A DNA stretch of 47,500 bases from Tubiluchus corallicola (lineage: Eukaryota; Priapulida; Priapulimorpha; Priapulimorphida; Tubiluchidae). The DNA lies in NCBI GenBank assembly GCA_030141605.1, contig JAQGDQ010001140.1:1-47500 (forward strand). The letters are read 5' to 3'. Positions 1 to 13,500 of the stretch are shown here, piece by piece (the first letter of the stretch is position 1; each line of letters opens with the position of its first letter). The position numbers and the translations under genes were made by a program. The notes under the pieces are model-generated. The model saw only the letters and a list, made by a program, of their open reading frames with translations, was not told the origin of the DNA and did not search any database.

Positions 1-505
1 TCTAATAGTAAAATTTTATATTTCGTATACTCGAAGCAAATTACAAACACTGAATTTTAATCATACTGTATTAAATATATGTATAAGGTGGAGACGTATG
101 CAGGTGCCAACCTTGGCATACAAGAAAATGTTGAAAATAATTGGTTATCTTTGAAACACGTATTCTAATGATTTACTGAACAACCAAAATTGTCAGAGTG
201 TAGTCATTGCATATTTACTGATTACAACTAATTGCATTCATTGACAGTCGGTTAGTGCTCGTATTTGTTTATATTTTTTAAATATCTTTATATATATATA
301 TATTTTAAATACTTGGTTTTTATCATTTGAAAAGTATGTTTTAAATTAAATAAAATGTTAAACAAAAAAAGCACAAAACGAAAGGCAATAGAACTTCTTC
401 CCCAAAAGCAAATTTCACAGTTGCCAATAGCTTGTAATTCAAATACAGTGTTGTTAATGTACTGTACAAATTCTGGATATTACATCGTCACACCATTCCT
501 CACTC
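1..505. other. AT-rich intergenic sequence, nothing recognised
   Basis: No coding exon, RNA gene or mobile element is recognisable here. It contains a short (TA)n run near 290-303. Confidence 0.5.
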
Positions 506-705
506 GCCATTTTGTTCTTTGCTTAATATGGCTCAGTACAGAATTATGCATTTGACGGCGGCCATTTTGTTCTTTGCTTAATATGGTTCAGTACAGAATT
601 ATGCATTTGACGGCAGCCATTTTGTTTTTTGCCTAATATGGCTCAGTACAGAATTATGCATTTGACGGCGGCCATTTTGTTCTTTGCTTAATATGGCTCA
701 GTACA
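506..705 (+). repeat. 55-bp minisatellite, about 3.6 copies
   Basis: Units start at 506, 561, 616 and 671 with an exact 55-bp period. Each unit carries GCCATTTTGTTCTTTGC and TGGCTCAGTACA. Copies differ by only a few bases. Three units contain (C)GGCCATTTTG or CAGCCATTTTG, close to the YY1 consensus. Confidence 0.92.
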
Positions 706-1004
706 AAAATTCTGAAATAAATGCACGTGTTTTTCTTAGGGTGACGGTTTTGTTTGAACGTTCTGTAAGTTTTCTGGTCAAATACGATGTCTCAGAATAG
801 ATGACTATGTTTCAGCATTTTTTTTTATTAAAAAACTAATATATTGATCAGCATATGTTCAAAATGCAAAACAGTGTTCCCAATCCAACGTCAATATTTT
901 ATTTTTAATTCACACCATAAACATTTGCAATATATACTAAAAATACATTTAGACTATTACACACAGAAGTGCATTAAATAATTACTGCACAATTTCTCTC
1001 ATTT

Positions 1005-1193
<189 letters not shown>

Positions 1194-2200
1194 GTTCTCA
1201 TTATAAGCACTCATAAATAATTAACTTATATTAATATTGATTGCACACAAAGCTATCAATAAAACAATCAATTGAAATCGATATTCAGTAATTTAATTTG
1301 GCAAAGATTTTTGTAAATTAAGGGCATCCTAACGCTTTACTTCTTTAATTCTCTTAAAACCTGCTCCAGTAAATTAATGCAGTGGTGTTGGTCAGTAATA
1401 CATACTACAGCCGAAGTTTAGACTACACTAATATCAGAAGCACGTGCAAGTTAAAAATTTCACAGCAGAATAGTAGTTTAGTTTAGTTTTAGTGGTTTTT
1501 AAGTCATGGCAGTTTGACACAGCGGAAACAAAGGCAAAAATTGATTGCTGCGCCCAAAAAACTCTTTAAAAATATGGAAACTATATCAACACAGTGACAC
1601 ACAAAATTCTGTAAGACCAGCGTGGCATTTTTCTATTCGTGATGGCTGCTGACTCAGACAACGAGTAGTTGAAGTCATAATTGCAAATTAGGCCTATTAC
1701 ATATATAAGTTGCGCTTACACACTCATTAATGACGTGATAGTGTGAGACTGGCGCAGGCGCAATCTAGTTCAGTTCTGTAATCTAGTCTGATTCTGCAAT
1801 TTCTACTCCAAGACATAGTAGTATAATTCCAAACTTTAGATCACAGTAGCAACTCAGCAATTTTCACCCAAGACAATGTAGAATAGCACAATTCACTTTT
1901 TCTAACGGAAAGGATACAGAAAAGTCAATACAGTTAAGTTAACTTTATAGAAGATTCTTACTGCTTTAAACGGCAAAACTACTAATCAACGTTTTACTAT
2001 AATATTTTACTATATCAAATTTTTTTGATCACTGTACTTATTGAAAATGAGCTATGACTTCAATTTTCCTTTTTAAATCCATCTGCTAAAACAAGTCTCG
2101 TTTTCACACAGACCGTATTAACACCATTTCAGGAATAAAAGAGAATACCCCTTCAACAAATAATTACGTGCAAACTGTCAATGAAAACTGACCATGTGGA
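1194..2200. other. Intergenic, nothing recognised
   Basis: AT-rich unique-looking sequence. No frame with coding character, no tRNA-like fold and no recognisable element was seen. Confidence 0.45.
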
Positions 2201-2203
2201 TAG

Positions 2204-2362
2204 AGTTCTACAGAGCCGCCGAAGGGACATTGTGAAACAAATTTTAATATTTCATATAAATATAAATATAAATTTTTAATATTTTTTAATTAGTATTTCG
2301 TGCGCATGGATTAAACGAATTAAATTTTTTTCACCATGTCCCTTCGGAGGCTCCGCAGAGTT
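2204..2362. mobile_element. Foldback/MITE-like element
   Basis: Two inverted arms of about 30 bp, left CCGCCGAAGGGACATTG and right CATGTCCCTTCGGAGG, flank an AT-rich core. The arms extend outward imperfectly through GAGTTCT/AGAGTTC. No target duplication could be fixed, so the superfamily is unknown. Confidence 0.6.
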
Positions 2363-2749
2363 CAGCGGTTTGAATATCATTCTTTTGAATGCCACACTAC
2401 GTCACTGCCATTGTTTTGAAGGACCACGTGGCTGAGCAATTTTCAAGCAAAGTCTCAAGAAAGCACTCAATTACATGAACAATAGTAAATTTGTAGTTTC
2501 GTTTGTGAAGTCAGCATTTATGCAGTATTTATTTTGGTACTATCATAATTTAGCAAGAACGAAAATCTAATTCACACTAGCACTTTCTAAGACATCTGTA
2601 GTACTTGTTCTAAAATGAGAGAGACAAATATTTCTCCTCTTACGTAGCGTGCAAAAAGCGAATAGTGGTGAATTCTGCCATGCGTGATACTACCAAGCAA
2701 GGGGAAAGGCTCTGCACAAGTTCTCTTACCACCACTGATTGTCACAGTT

Positions 2750-2950
2750 ACTGTACAATCCGCAACCTCTTTAAAAATCTACCAAAAAATCTGTAAAATC
2801 CAGAAAACGAGAAAAACCGTATAATTTTAAAAAATACAAGAAAAATCCGTAAAATCCAGACAAACACAAAAAATTGTAAAAACAAGATAACTACCAAAAA
2901 AATATGCAAAATCCAAAAAACTGTCAAAAAACCTTCAAGATCACTATTAT
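2750..2950. repeat. Degenerate A-rich short-period repeat
   Basis: Repeated phrases of the type AAAAATC(C/T)GTAAAATCCA recur irregularly over about 200 bp. A minus-strand open frame here (Phe/Leu/Ile-rich) is a by-product of the repeat and is not called as a gene. Confidence 0.5.
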
Positions 2951-3189
2951 CCAAGAGACCTGCAAATCACAAAAACAAAAAACACTCCTTCTTAGTCTTG
3001 TTTAAACCAGTTCGAGGTTTCTGGTGAGCATGCTGCAAAAGCCTCTGAGCTATATCATGTCAGTTACAAATATTTCAGTGACATTTGTGACTTCGCCCTG
3101 TTTGTCAACATAGTTTGTGAAATTGTTACAGCAAGAAAACAGCAAATGTTTATTAATGAGCACTGCAAGAGGCATAGTCATTGAATTGC

Positions 3190-3700
3190 ACTATTTATTT
3201 ATTTCGGAATCTAATCCATATACACAAATTCGTAAATAAATACAAGAATAAAAACACAGCTAAAAACTAATTTTAAATCTTTTTACAGTAAAATACATGG
3301 GTACAATTACGCATTCAGTTACAAACAAAATTTGTAATTTTGTACTTGCTAAAATTCAAGAACAGATGCTGATACCAGAATTTTAAATACATTGTATTAA
3401 ATAATTACTAGAGTGATCTAATCGATTTCTAGACGAATAAACAGCTTTTCGTTTGATCAGGTTAAAGTGGTGAATTTGCAAGTTGACACACATTTGACTA
3501 GCGTTGCAAACACAGCTGTGAAAATAGCTTTTTTATACACTTTTTATAGGTAACTTTCAGTTCTTTAATAATATATGCATTGTAATTTCTCCACAATGGT
3601 ATACCATAGACACTTGTGCAATAAGTTTCAAACTATTGTACTTTAATATCTTTACTACAAAATGAAAAGTTTCTAATATGAATGTATGTAGAGCGTGCTA
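3190..3700 (-). mobile_element. LINE 3' end fragment (RT ORF C-terminal region)
   Basis: The minus strand encodes CSKDIKVQ, a stop, then FETYCTSVYGIPLW and ELKVTYKKCIKKLF. This is the conserved region after the RT domain in CR1/jockey-like LINEs. It is followed by an AT-rich tail ending in AAATAAATAAATA. The frame is broken. It resembles the same region of the LINE at 11-12.6 kb, so they are probably one family. Confidence 0.65.
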
Positions 3701-5015
3701 AAGTGATTTTCTAACTGCCTCAGTTCATTGGTAAACGGAAAGTTGTTTTTGATTTTCGGTTAATATACCTGTCTGTGAGAATGTAAAAAAATATAAAGCA
3801 AGGAGTAAGACAACACAATAGACTTATTTTGACGCTTTAATAAGCAATATATGTGAAAATGGGGTTGGTAGTGTGGCTGACGAAATCACATACACTTAAG
3901 TCTCCTCTGCGTACGTAAATCTTTCAATTCAACTCTATTTAATTTAATAGAAATTTATTTAAATTGTTAATAGCAAAAGGGATACGTGGACAAGAACAAC
4001 GATGTAAATTCCCCCTTCATGCAGTTAGCTTTTAGAAATTATCACAGCATTTAACAATTTTGCGACTATTTGCGACCACTGTTAGATTAACTTAATAGTT
4101 TTTGCAGTTAATATGTAACATAAACGACGTTTTAGTGTTGTTTTTCTTATTTTAATTAAAAAGGTAATCATTGAAATAAGAAGTAACTAGAAAATAATGC
4201 AAAAAAACCAATAAAATATGGCAAATTTAAACCTACGTAGCTTATGTTGGGTAATGAATTAATGAAATGCCAACTTAAGCTATTTATAGGTATCTATTAG
4301 AAAATAATAATTTTTTCTTGTTTGCTGCATTTTGCACAAGTTAATTTACACAGCTTCAAGTCTTCGATGAGTTTATTTCAAATTTCTACCATTTCAATTA
4401 GGCCTTTTTTATCACTGAAGCCTGAAGCAATTCGCATGTTTTCGATGTTCCTTCGAAAAGTTGTAAAGTTGTTTTAATTTTTTCAAGTCAGCCTATCAGC
4501 AAGACCTGGTAACTAACTATATTAAAAAGAATTCAAGTTAAGAACTGAACCGATGGTATTCAACAAATAAAAATCTCAAGTTTTTGCCAGCCATGTTGCC
4601 ATGGTAACACAGTTGGAATTATTATGCTGTTCATTTATCTTAAGCCTGTTTCCTGTTAAATAATGCCTCAGTTTTTTGTCCTTTTAGAGTGAGCTCAAAA
4701 GTTCCGCTTTACTCTCCCCGATTTTGGTTTGTATATTTTTAAACGGTATCTGACTTTATCATCTCAATGTGATTATCATTATGTAAACAGATGGTATTTG
4801 TTTCCATGGCCGACGCACATTAGCTAAATTAAAATTATTGAAAAAGAATCATTGAAAACAAAATTTTCTAGTTATGGACTGCTAAGCAAACTAGCTGGCC
4901 CTGCCTAAAGATTCATATAGGTCTTTTCCTAGGCTTCACCTAAGTCTTGTTTGTGAGCAAACATGACAAGTTTTAATCGAATAAATGCACGAAAGCAGTA
5001 CAAAATCAGAGTCTG
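3701..5015. other. Intergenic, nothing recognised
   Basis: No open frame with coding character, RNA gene or clear element. Confidence 0.4.
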
Positions 5016-5019
5016 AAAA

Positions 5020-5090
5020 ATTTTGCAGCTTACCGGGACTCGAGCCCACGTCTTCTGCATTTCAGGCACCTATTTAGCTAACATATATTA
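5020..5090 (-). mobile_element. tRNA-derived SINE head
   Basis: The minus strand reads TTAGCTAAATAGG (A-box-like, 5068-5083) and then GGGCTCGAGTCCCGG (B-box and T-arm, 5033-5047). The spacing is typical of a tRNA, but there is no full cloverleaf, so a SINE or tRNA pseudogene fits better than a functional tRNA. Confidence 0.45.
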
Positions 5091-5562
5091 TTAGCTTATG
5101 CATGCAAGTTTGGGAACTCAATAGAGTAACCCTTTTCCTTGTTCCTTTTGATTATGCAGTTCTCAGGTCTTTGCAATGAGTGTCCTGCTCTAGGCAGTAG
5201 CTCAATGTCACCTTTGGTTTTGGATGATAAATGCGCATTAAGTGTTGACTGACTAATGACTTTCAGCAATTCTGCTTTTTTAAGTACCTTCCCGTCGTTT
5301 TACCTGAAATTTTAAGCGCATGGCGAAGTTGAGATATATATAGCTGAGTTGTCATGGCACTGAGTTTGGTGTCCGAGGCTAAGAATGGCACCAAGGTTGG
5401 TCATTAAGTGGATGAGCGAAGCGCGTGCAGTTCAGATAGCAGTCTTTGCGTGTGCGTACGTGCCATTCAGGTAAGATCGTAAGTCCACCACTACGACGAA
5501 TTCAGGTACCACCCTCTGGTTATGCGTACGACATGAACCTGAATAGTACCTAAATTTTTGTC

Positions 5563-5751
5563 TTAAGCTTCTCGCAAGTAGGCGTTTGCGTGTTTAACCA
5601 ATAACCGTACGGCAGCTGTTCCATCTAGTGCGTACACAGTCTGGGTTTCCTCATATAACGGCGATCTACGCTCGTATCTGAATCTAGGGCTAGGTGCCGG
5701 TCTCGCCATAAACGCTGGATTCCGAATAGTATAAAAGTAATCTTCCTCCAT
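5563..5751 (-). CDS. Possible short protein or first exon, unknown function
   Basis: A 62-codon frame from ATG 5751 to TAA: MEEDYFYTIRNPAFMARPAP and on, ending LLVKHANAYLREA. It is richer in G and C than its surroundings and its composition (mixed charge, Pro, Tyr) looks like real protein rather than repeat translation. No family is recognised. It may be a complete small ORF, a first exon of a minus-strand gene, or chance. Confidence 0.25.
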   Translation of the reverse strand: MEEDYFYTIRNPAFMARPAPSPRFRYERRSPLYEETQTVYALDGTAAVRLLVKHANAYLREA

Positions 5752-5754
5752 TAC

Positions 5755-7325
5755 GTTAGGCTTTGTAGTGTCCTGAACAATTTGTGTGTAATTGAAAATC
5801 TCGCCATTTTATCTGCATTTAAAAACCATTATTTCTCCAGGTGAAAACTTTGCGACGAGGTTCGTTGGACTTCTAAGAATCAAACTAGTTAAAGGGCCAC
5901 AAGCCGTAATTACCCAGTGAGTGAGACATAAACTGCGATTATATCTCCAGCTTAGCACAATGAGCCCAGTGAGATTATTTTAACCATGTCACGCTTGTTT
6001 GATGTGCAAAAAACGTCGTGACGATTGGTGTGTGTGCGTGTCGTTGTGTTAAACGTAACGTAATCAAAATCCGTTGTTAACAAAGTTGTAAACACAGTAA
6101 GCACGTAAGTTTAATTAAGTTGTTAATTAGAAATTAGTAGCTGGATTAGTTTAATTTAAACCTTGTTTTATTGTAACATGACAGATTATGATATGGCTTG
6201 AACAAGACAGTTTTTCAACTGATAGACGTTCTTGCCATTGGAACGTAACACTTAGAAGAGTGCAGACAATAAACGAACAGTTGTCGCATTACAGCATTAC
6301 TACTGGCAGTATAGGTACATACAAAGCATAATGTTGAGAATAACAATAATATTACTATATAAACAATGTAAACTAATACAATGGTTAGAAGCGCTCAGTA
6401 AGAAATATAAATTTCTGTACAAGCTTAAATACTTGAATATGAAGTATTTGAGTGCTGATTGACATGAAGAAGCAGATAGCGAATTCATTTGCTGACAGAT
6501 TATAAATTCTAATATTATAAGGAATTAACAAAGTACAGAGTTTGTTTAGTAAGATGTCTCGAGCCTGGGGTATTAAGGGCAGCTAATTAGAAAATGACTA
6601 ATTGTTTCAAAAGAGGCACCGCATATAGAGGTAGGTAGCAGTACTGGGACGGGCTGTTCATTTTGTGCATTAAGTAGTTCGTGGGGGATAAATGTGGAGG
6701 CATGTTTCACAAAATTGGTACTAGTTGTTTGGAAAAAATTATTTATTCAAAAATTGATTTTGCTTGTGTGTATCGTTCAGTACAATACTGCCTAGGAAAA
6801 TAACAGGGGCTGTCGCGGAAGCTTATAGTGGGAGTGTCACTTAGAAATTTTTCATTAGTATTTTGAAAGTACACTGATTTGTCAAACATTGCAGATGTTA
6901 GGCAGCTAATTACCGGTGTTACATTAAAATGTTTGAAATTTTTTTTTCTAAAATATTCACAAAAGAAGAAAACACTAACTGATTCAATCATGCTGCGTCA
7001 GTTGTCTTTTTATCACAGATTTTAATTTTATCGGTGACGGCGTAGCTTGCGAAAGCTATTTGGGTAGCTTATGAAAAAATAAGCAAGAAATTGCTTTGCT
7101 CTATGCATAGTAATAGGCACGTCAGTTCCAAAATCATAAACAGCAAAATGTCGCCATAAACTAAACAATTTTGGGGACTAATTTGGGGACTGGACCACCA
7201 GGCCGACCTATTTAAGTAACAATGCAAACGTTACCAAAACTGATTATTCTAATTACTGTAACGAATTAACTAAGTGAGCTTCAGCTATAGGTTACTTTGC
7301 ATATTAAGCTCATAATTATGAGATC
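5755..7325. other. Upstream region of AMT, nothing recognised
   Basis: Presumed promoter and 5' UTR region of AMT. No clear TATA box, repeat or RNA gene was identified. Confidence 0.4.
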
Positions 7326-7536
7326 ATGGAAAACTCCGGAAATGCGGTTATAAAAGACATAAATTTTTATGTGAAATTTCAGGAAAAAATGGAAGACATT
7401 TTGCATCAACTGCGCAATAATTCAACTGTTGATCCGGATGTGGTTGATTTTCTTCAGAAGTTGTTAGACAGGCAAAGCGTGCTGCAAGTTAACATTGATA
7501 ACTTCTTCCTACTGACGTGCGCAGCTTTAGTATTTT
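7326..7536 (+). CDS. Amt: AMT exon 1 (residues 1-70)
   Basis: ATG at 7326 opens a frame that ends in FFLLTCAALVF, the first membrane helix, at a gtaagc donor (phase 1). The hydrophilic N-terminus (MENSGNAVIK to about residue 55) precedes this helix. Later in-frame Met codons exist, so the exact start is inferred from it being the first ATG of this frame. Confidence 0.82.
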
Positions 7537-10500
7537 GTAAGCATCTTTTTTATTCTAAAAAAATCGCTTTTCATTGCTAATTTTTACTGTTGAAATCATT
7601 TGCACGCGTTCAGTGCTGTTTTTAGGGTTAGTGTTACTGGGTTTATAAAGCTTCATCTTTCTCACGAATGGATGTCGCCACGTTATACGTAATATGCTGT
7701 TCCTAGCACTGTTTACACGTTGGGGGTCGTAATTAGTACTACTAATTACCAATTTCTTGTAATAGTAAAACTAGTGTTAAACAAATAGAAGCTAATGCGC
7801 GCGTTTTTTTCTTTTTGTGAAATTGTTTTGTTTTTTCTTGTTTGTTTTTAACTGCGGGATTTTTTAATTCATGGTCGATAATCTTGCCATTGAGAATTAA
7901 TTTATGTTGTCAGAAGCGAATGCATCTAAAGTGTTTTCAGTTAATATTTAAAGTTTGATAGGCCTACTTGTCAGCTTTATTTTCAATGATCCATAAGTGC
8001 AGTACTATTAAGTTCGGTTGATTAACATTGAAAAAACAAAGTTTTAAAAACTAATTATAATAAGAATTTTTAAAAATTCTTGGGCTAATATTTGTTTATT
8101 AATCAAAAGTTATACATGACCTTTAAAACTTGCTTACAAAATAAAATAATTACCAAACTAAGACTTTTTTTAATAACAAGCGTCAATGTTTTAGCAAACC
8201 CTTCTGATACTTTCAAGGCCAATTGTAAGTCAGAAGTCAAAGTTCAACATACTATTGTCCTACCCCGCTCAGGGCTACACATCCAGTGAGTTTCGTGACC
8301 CCAGCTTGCAAGCCTAACGAGTTATTAAACCCAAAGTTTGTAAACATCCAACATAGTACTTGGTAGTAAAATTATATGGGCCTCGTGGGGGTCAAGCACA
8401 TTGTGTCATAAGTTGATAGGACAATGGGAATTCGATGTGATATATGAGAATATTAGGAGTAACATTGAGATACTGACACTATATATATTAACATTGATAT
8501 ATTAACACTATATTTCACTTGAACTTGAAAGATTTTACACTTCATGTTATAGTTATGCAAGCTGGTTTTGCATTTTTGGAATGTGGAGCAGTCAGAAGCA
8601 AAAACACTACGAACATTTTGATCAAAAATTTATTGGATGCCTGTAAGTATCTGAATTATTGTTAGTTATTTATAGGCGTAATTATTTTAGGTAAATTGTT
8701 ATGGATTAGTTGATGACAATAGTGAGATAACAAACTCATTGTTTCCCTGTTACAGTAAAAAAATTATTGGTAACGTTTTTTGAAATAAATCAACAAAAAT
8801 TCATTCCAGCGAGGATTCTGTATGTGTGTACTGTGTAATGGCTTCCCAGACAAAAGACTTCTTAGTATTCGGCTTAAATTTGCTGGCAGGTGACAAATAG
8901 AAGATCTTGGACAATGCTGTTATTGCTATTTTTCTTTTAGAGACTATTATTACTAGGCATATTGTTTTAAGCTTTTGGCATTGCTTTTACTGAGCTATAG
9001 ACTTACAGTTATAAAAAAAAGAAAGCACTTATAGGAAAAATTGTTGTTTGTCAAAATGGCATAATGTTATTGCTGTTATTATTGACGACGTTAATGCGGC
9101 TGTTGCTACTGTGGTATCATCATCATCGTCATCGTTGTTCTTATCGCTGTTCCTTGTTGTTGAAAACGACCAAAATAGAATCATTATGGGAATATAATTC
9201 CTATTTTCCAGTATGACAAACCAAAACGGTAATTTTGCACCTTTTCAAAATGTTTTTTTGAACAGTCAGTAATTATAGTATTAATAATTCCTAATGAAGA
9301 ACAACAGGACAAAAAACTGCTTCTCCAACGAAAAAAAAACAAGCTAAAATAACTGCTAACCTGAATGAGGGCACTCCATATAAGTGCACATGTAGGTGCT
9401 CTTCATATAATTGCATATCCTTGCTTTGAGGCGGTGTCACAATGGTCAGAAAAAATTATTCTGACATTCGTTGTAAACTTAACCTTTGATCTTTTGAAAC
9501 AAAAAGCGCAGGATTTACAGATCTGGCACAGTTCTATCTCTGTCCCAGGTTTGGTATTATTGTTTCCATCGTTTTGATTTTACAAACATTTTTATTTTTT
9601 GAACATGACCTTTCACCTCTCGAAAAGAAAATGTTTCATACAAAATATTTCGCGAATATTTATTCATGTGCGAATAAATAATAAATAAAATGAGGATCAG
9701 CTCCTGCCCCAGACCTTGAACCAACTTTGGAGATTAAAGAAAAAGCCAAACCTTAGGGGAAGATGAGCTTATTTTAACATTTGGGAAAAACTTTAGAAAG
9801 TTTCGGCAATAAAATTATTGTGATAAGCATCTCGTGTAATTAGTAAAATTAATTTAAAGTCGTGATTACTTAACGCCTGGGCGCGCTTGTTTTAGACGAA
9901 AAATGGCGTCGTCCGGTTTCCGTGCAATATAAACTCTCATCACGCCAGGTGCTTCAGAATCTTTTTTTAGCTTATAGAGCGAACTCTATAAACTAAGTAA
10001 CCAGCTCGGCACCTACTACATGCTGGCAAGTTTACACGAGCTGTCTAAAAGTCAACAAAAATCTGTAATTTAATTATTTACACAATTAATGTTAATTACT
10101 TGCACATTTTAAGATGTAATCCTTTAGATTAAAGCAATGTAAGTTATGTAACAACTTTAAATTTGTTCATAATTGATCGAATGACTAATTTCTAGAGAAA
10201 CACAGTTAAACACATCATTAGAATAACGGAATTTCTAAGCAAACTGTTCTCAGAGCTTCCTTCACGGCATTCCTGCTGCCTAGCAAACACCAGCTTACGT
10301 CATTTTTTGAAATATGCCGGCATCAACGTTCGTTTGGCGGGAGATAAGAAACATTTAAATTTCTTTTACATTTTTAAGGTTCTAAAGCACTCTATGCGCA
10401 TATTTTGTATTGTGATTTGAATACTTTTAATTGTACATTAAAATGCAATGAATATTGTGCGAGGGTTGGTTCTTCCTTTAACGTTTAATTCTTTTCTTGT

Positions 10501-13500
10501 GCGTCAGATAGACAGACAGACGCATGTGCGGGCATTCTTGACACATACCCAAACAGACGCAGTTAAATTCCTGGGCTTTCAGTCATTTAAATGGGAATTA
10601 TCCCTGCTAACTCAAGCGTTTCTTCAGAACTGTCCAATGTTTGTTAGCTACAGTATTTCCAATTACAGTTTTTAGGCTTATTACAGCATGAAACGGCCGA
10701 TTAGTGTTAGGGGGTCAATAGCCGACATTTGAACTGTACTTCTAAACCTGATCTTCTGCCGCAAACCATAAAAAGATTTTCCTTCCGCCGTTACTAAAAA
10801 AATTAAAGTAACTCTTTCATGCTTGACTTCGTTTGATCAGACACCGGAAGTAGTAAATAGCATTGAAGATGCAGTCTAGACTCACGGCAGCTCATTCGTG
10901 AGCGGACAAAGTTGCCATTTAACCACAATTTTGGGCAACTTTTGGCAACACTGACAAAATCGTGTTTTCGATATGCAATAACATCTAAAAACTTGTAACA
11001 AATATGTAATAATATCTAGTATCTAAATTATAAGTAAGTAAGCTATTTTATTTCGAACATGAGGTTCATAAAACATATTTACAATTAAAAACTAATATTT
11101 ACAAAAGTTATAAGATAAACTTAATAGAATAAATGTTTACATATTAGAAATGTTAGTTAAAATGCAGCTAATCACCTGTACAATGTTAATTGCCCAAAGT
11201 TACGTAATTAAAAAAGTAACCTAGGCCGGTTTCACAAAGCCGTCACGTCGTTATTAATAGTTAAGTGAATCTAATAAAGACGTCGTTAACTTTGTGACGG
11301 CTTTGTGAAACCTGTCCCAGGATATCTGGATTTCTTAAAAAGCAAGTCATATTATTATCAGAATTAATCAGTCGTGTCACAAGTGAATAACAAGATTTTC
11401 CTATTATAACGTCAAAATAAGGAATATTTCGATCTATACACATTTGCCGAGCGCTACAATCAAACGGCAACTTAAACAGTTTTCTAATACAATTATTTTA
11501 TGTAACTTTTAATTGCCGATGTGAGTACGTTAAATAATCTCGCCAGAGCGACCTTCGATATATACATATACAAAATGTATTAAACAATCGAACTCTTATT
11601 TCATCATTACATTTAGAAAATTTCGGATCAAAATATTAGCTTTAGCAGCTAATAAACAGTTCATGTCCTCATTATAAGTACCTGTTTCAGATATAATGTG
11701 ACCAATATATTGTTCTCTAGAAGTAGGAAACAATTTAGAAGAAGAGCAGTCAATACTGCTATTTTGATATGCATCAATTAATGCATTTATATAACTAATT
11801 TTATTAGCTAATAAACACACATCATCGGCATACATTAGGTGATTTAGAATACTACCGTTTATTTTACAATCAACACCAGTTTGACACAATTATCTACTGA
11901 GACCACGAAACAGTAATTAAAGAACCAGGCAGAAAGAATGCCATCCTGCCGCACACCATTTTCCAAACTAAAATGGTTAAAAACTTGATGCTCCCACTGG
12001 ATTGCTATGGTTTTGTTAATATTAAAATGAGCCAGGAAACGTATTATAATTTTTGGAATATTTGTTTCTGCACAAATTTTTGCGAAAGAACTTATGATAA
12101 TTAACACGATCGAACGCCTTAGATGTATCAACAAAGCAGCCATAAACTGGAGTGTTCTTGTTCCTATAGAAATCTATGACTTCCTTTAATACGTAAATGC
12201 ACATTTCAGTGCCATGTTCAGGCTTGAATCCAAATTGATTGTCGGCTCTCATTAAGAGATCGTAATAGGGAGTGAAGATATTCTGTTCAAGAACCTTGCT
12301 AAATATTGTACTTAATGCAATGGGTCTATAGTTATTGCTAACAGTTATGTCAGAATTTTTGTCCTCCACTACGGGTACTAAAATTACTAAAATGGTAATG
12401 GCGATGCCTTCAGGTCTTGCTGACTTATTGGTTTGTGTTTTAACTGTAATTACAGATTGAACTTCTCCAAGTAAAATATTAGAAATAGTCTCTACGTCAA
12501 CACCCGAAAAAAGCTTTCTAAGAAAAATTGGTAAATTACCATCGTCCACAGATTGAAAAGGTTTTCGTAAGAGAATATCCAATTGTGATAGTAGCAGGGT
12601 CAAAAGCAATATCAATTTTATTAGATAGTGGCATTTTGCTATTAACTTGAGATCTTACAGCTGACCACAAATTTCAAAAAATCAAATAATAAAGCTGAAA
12701 TGGATGCGTTTCAAAAAGCGAAATTACAGAAACATTTTGGGTATTAAATGGCCAAAGAAAATTTCAAACAAAGATCTATATGAAAAAATAAAAGAAGAAC
12801 CTTGGAGAAAAATAAAAAGACGCCGTTTAAGATAGATTGGACATATGCTTAGACTACCTGATGATGTTCCAGTGAAGACAGCTCTTCAACAAGCCATAGA
12901 ACCAACTAAAAAAACCTGCAGGAGGACAAATGTTAACATATTTAGATTTTGCACAGAAAGATTTAAACACTTCAGCATTGATCCTTAGAAATAAATCCAC
13001 TAGGGGCATTGCAGCGAGTAGTGAGTCCTGGCACAGGGAGGTGAGCAGAATCATGTCCCTGGACGTGTGATTCATTGGATGATGGATGATGGTAAACAAA
13101 CATTGGTAACCAAAGACGCTTTCTGTACCTCGTATGTCATTCTCGCTCATTCACGCCCAAGACGCAAAACATGACGACTCTTTATGGCAATACGCGCGTT
13201 CACAATTCGCTAGATAAAGGCAAGTTATTTAATTTAACTGTTGTTAATCTTTCTTGTTTAATAATAACTATGAATTCTTTGTGTAATCATAATAATGCGT
13301 TAGAAAACTTTAGGAGTTATATAGGCCTTTAAAGTCTGTTGCTTTTGCTTTTCAGTAATTGGCTGTGCAGCTTACTGGGGTATTGGTTACTCGTTTGCTT
13401 TTGGTGAAGGCAATTCATTCATTGGCTACCAGTACTTCTTCAGTGGGTTAAATGGGAAACTTCCGGACACGGATTATTCCCTGTGGTTGTTTCACTACGT

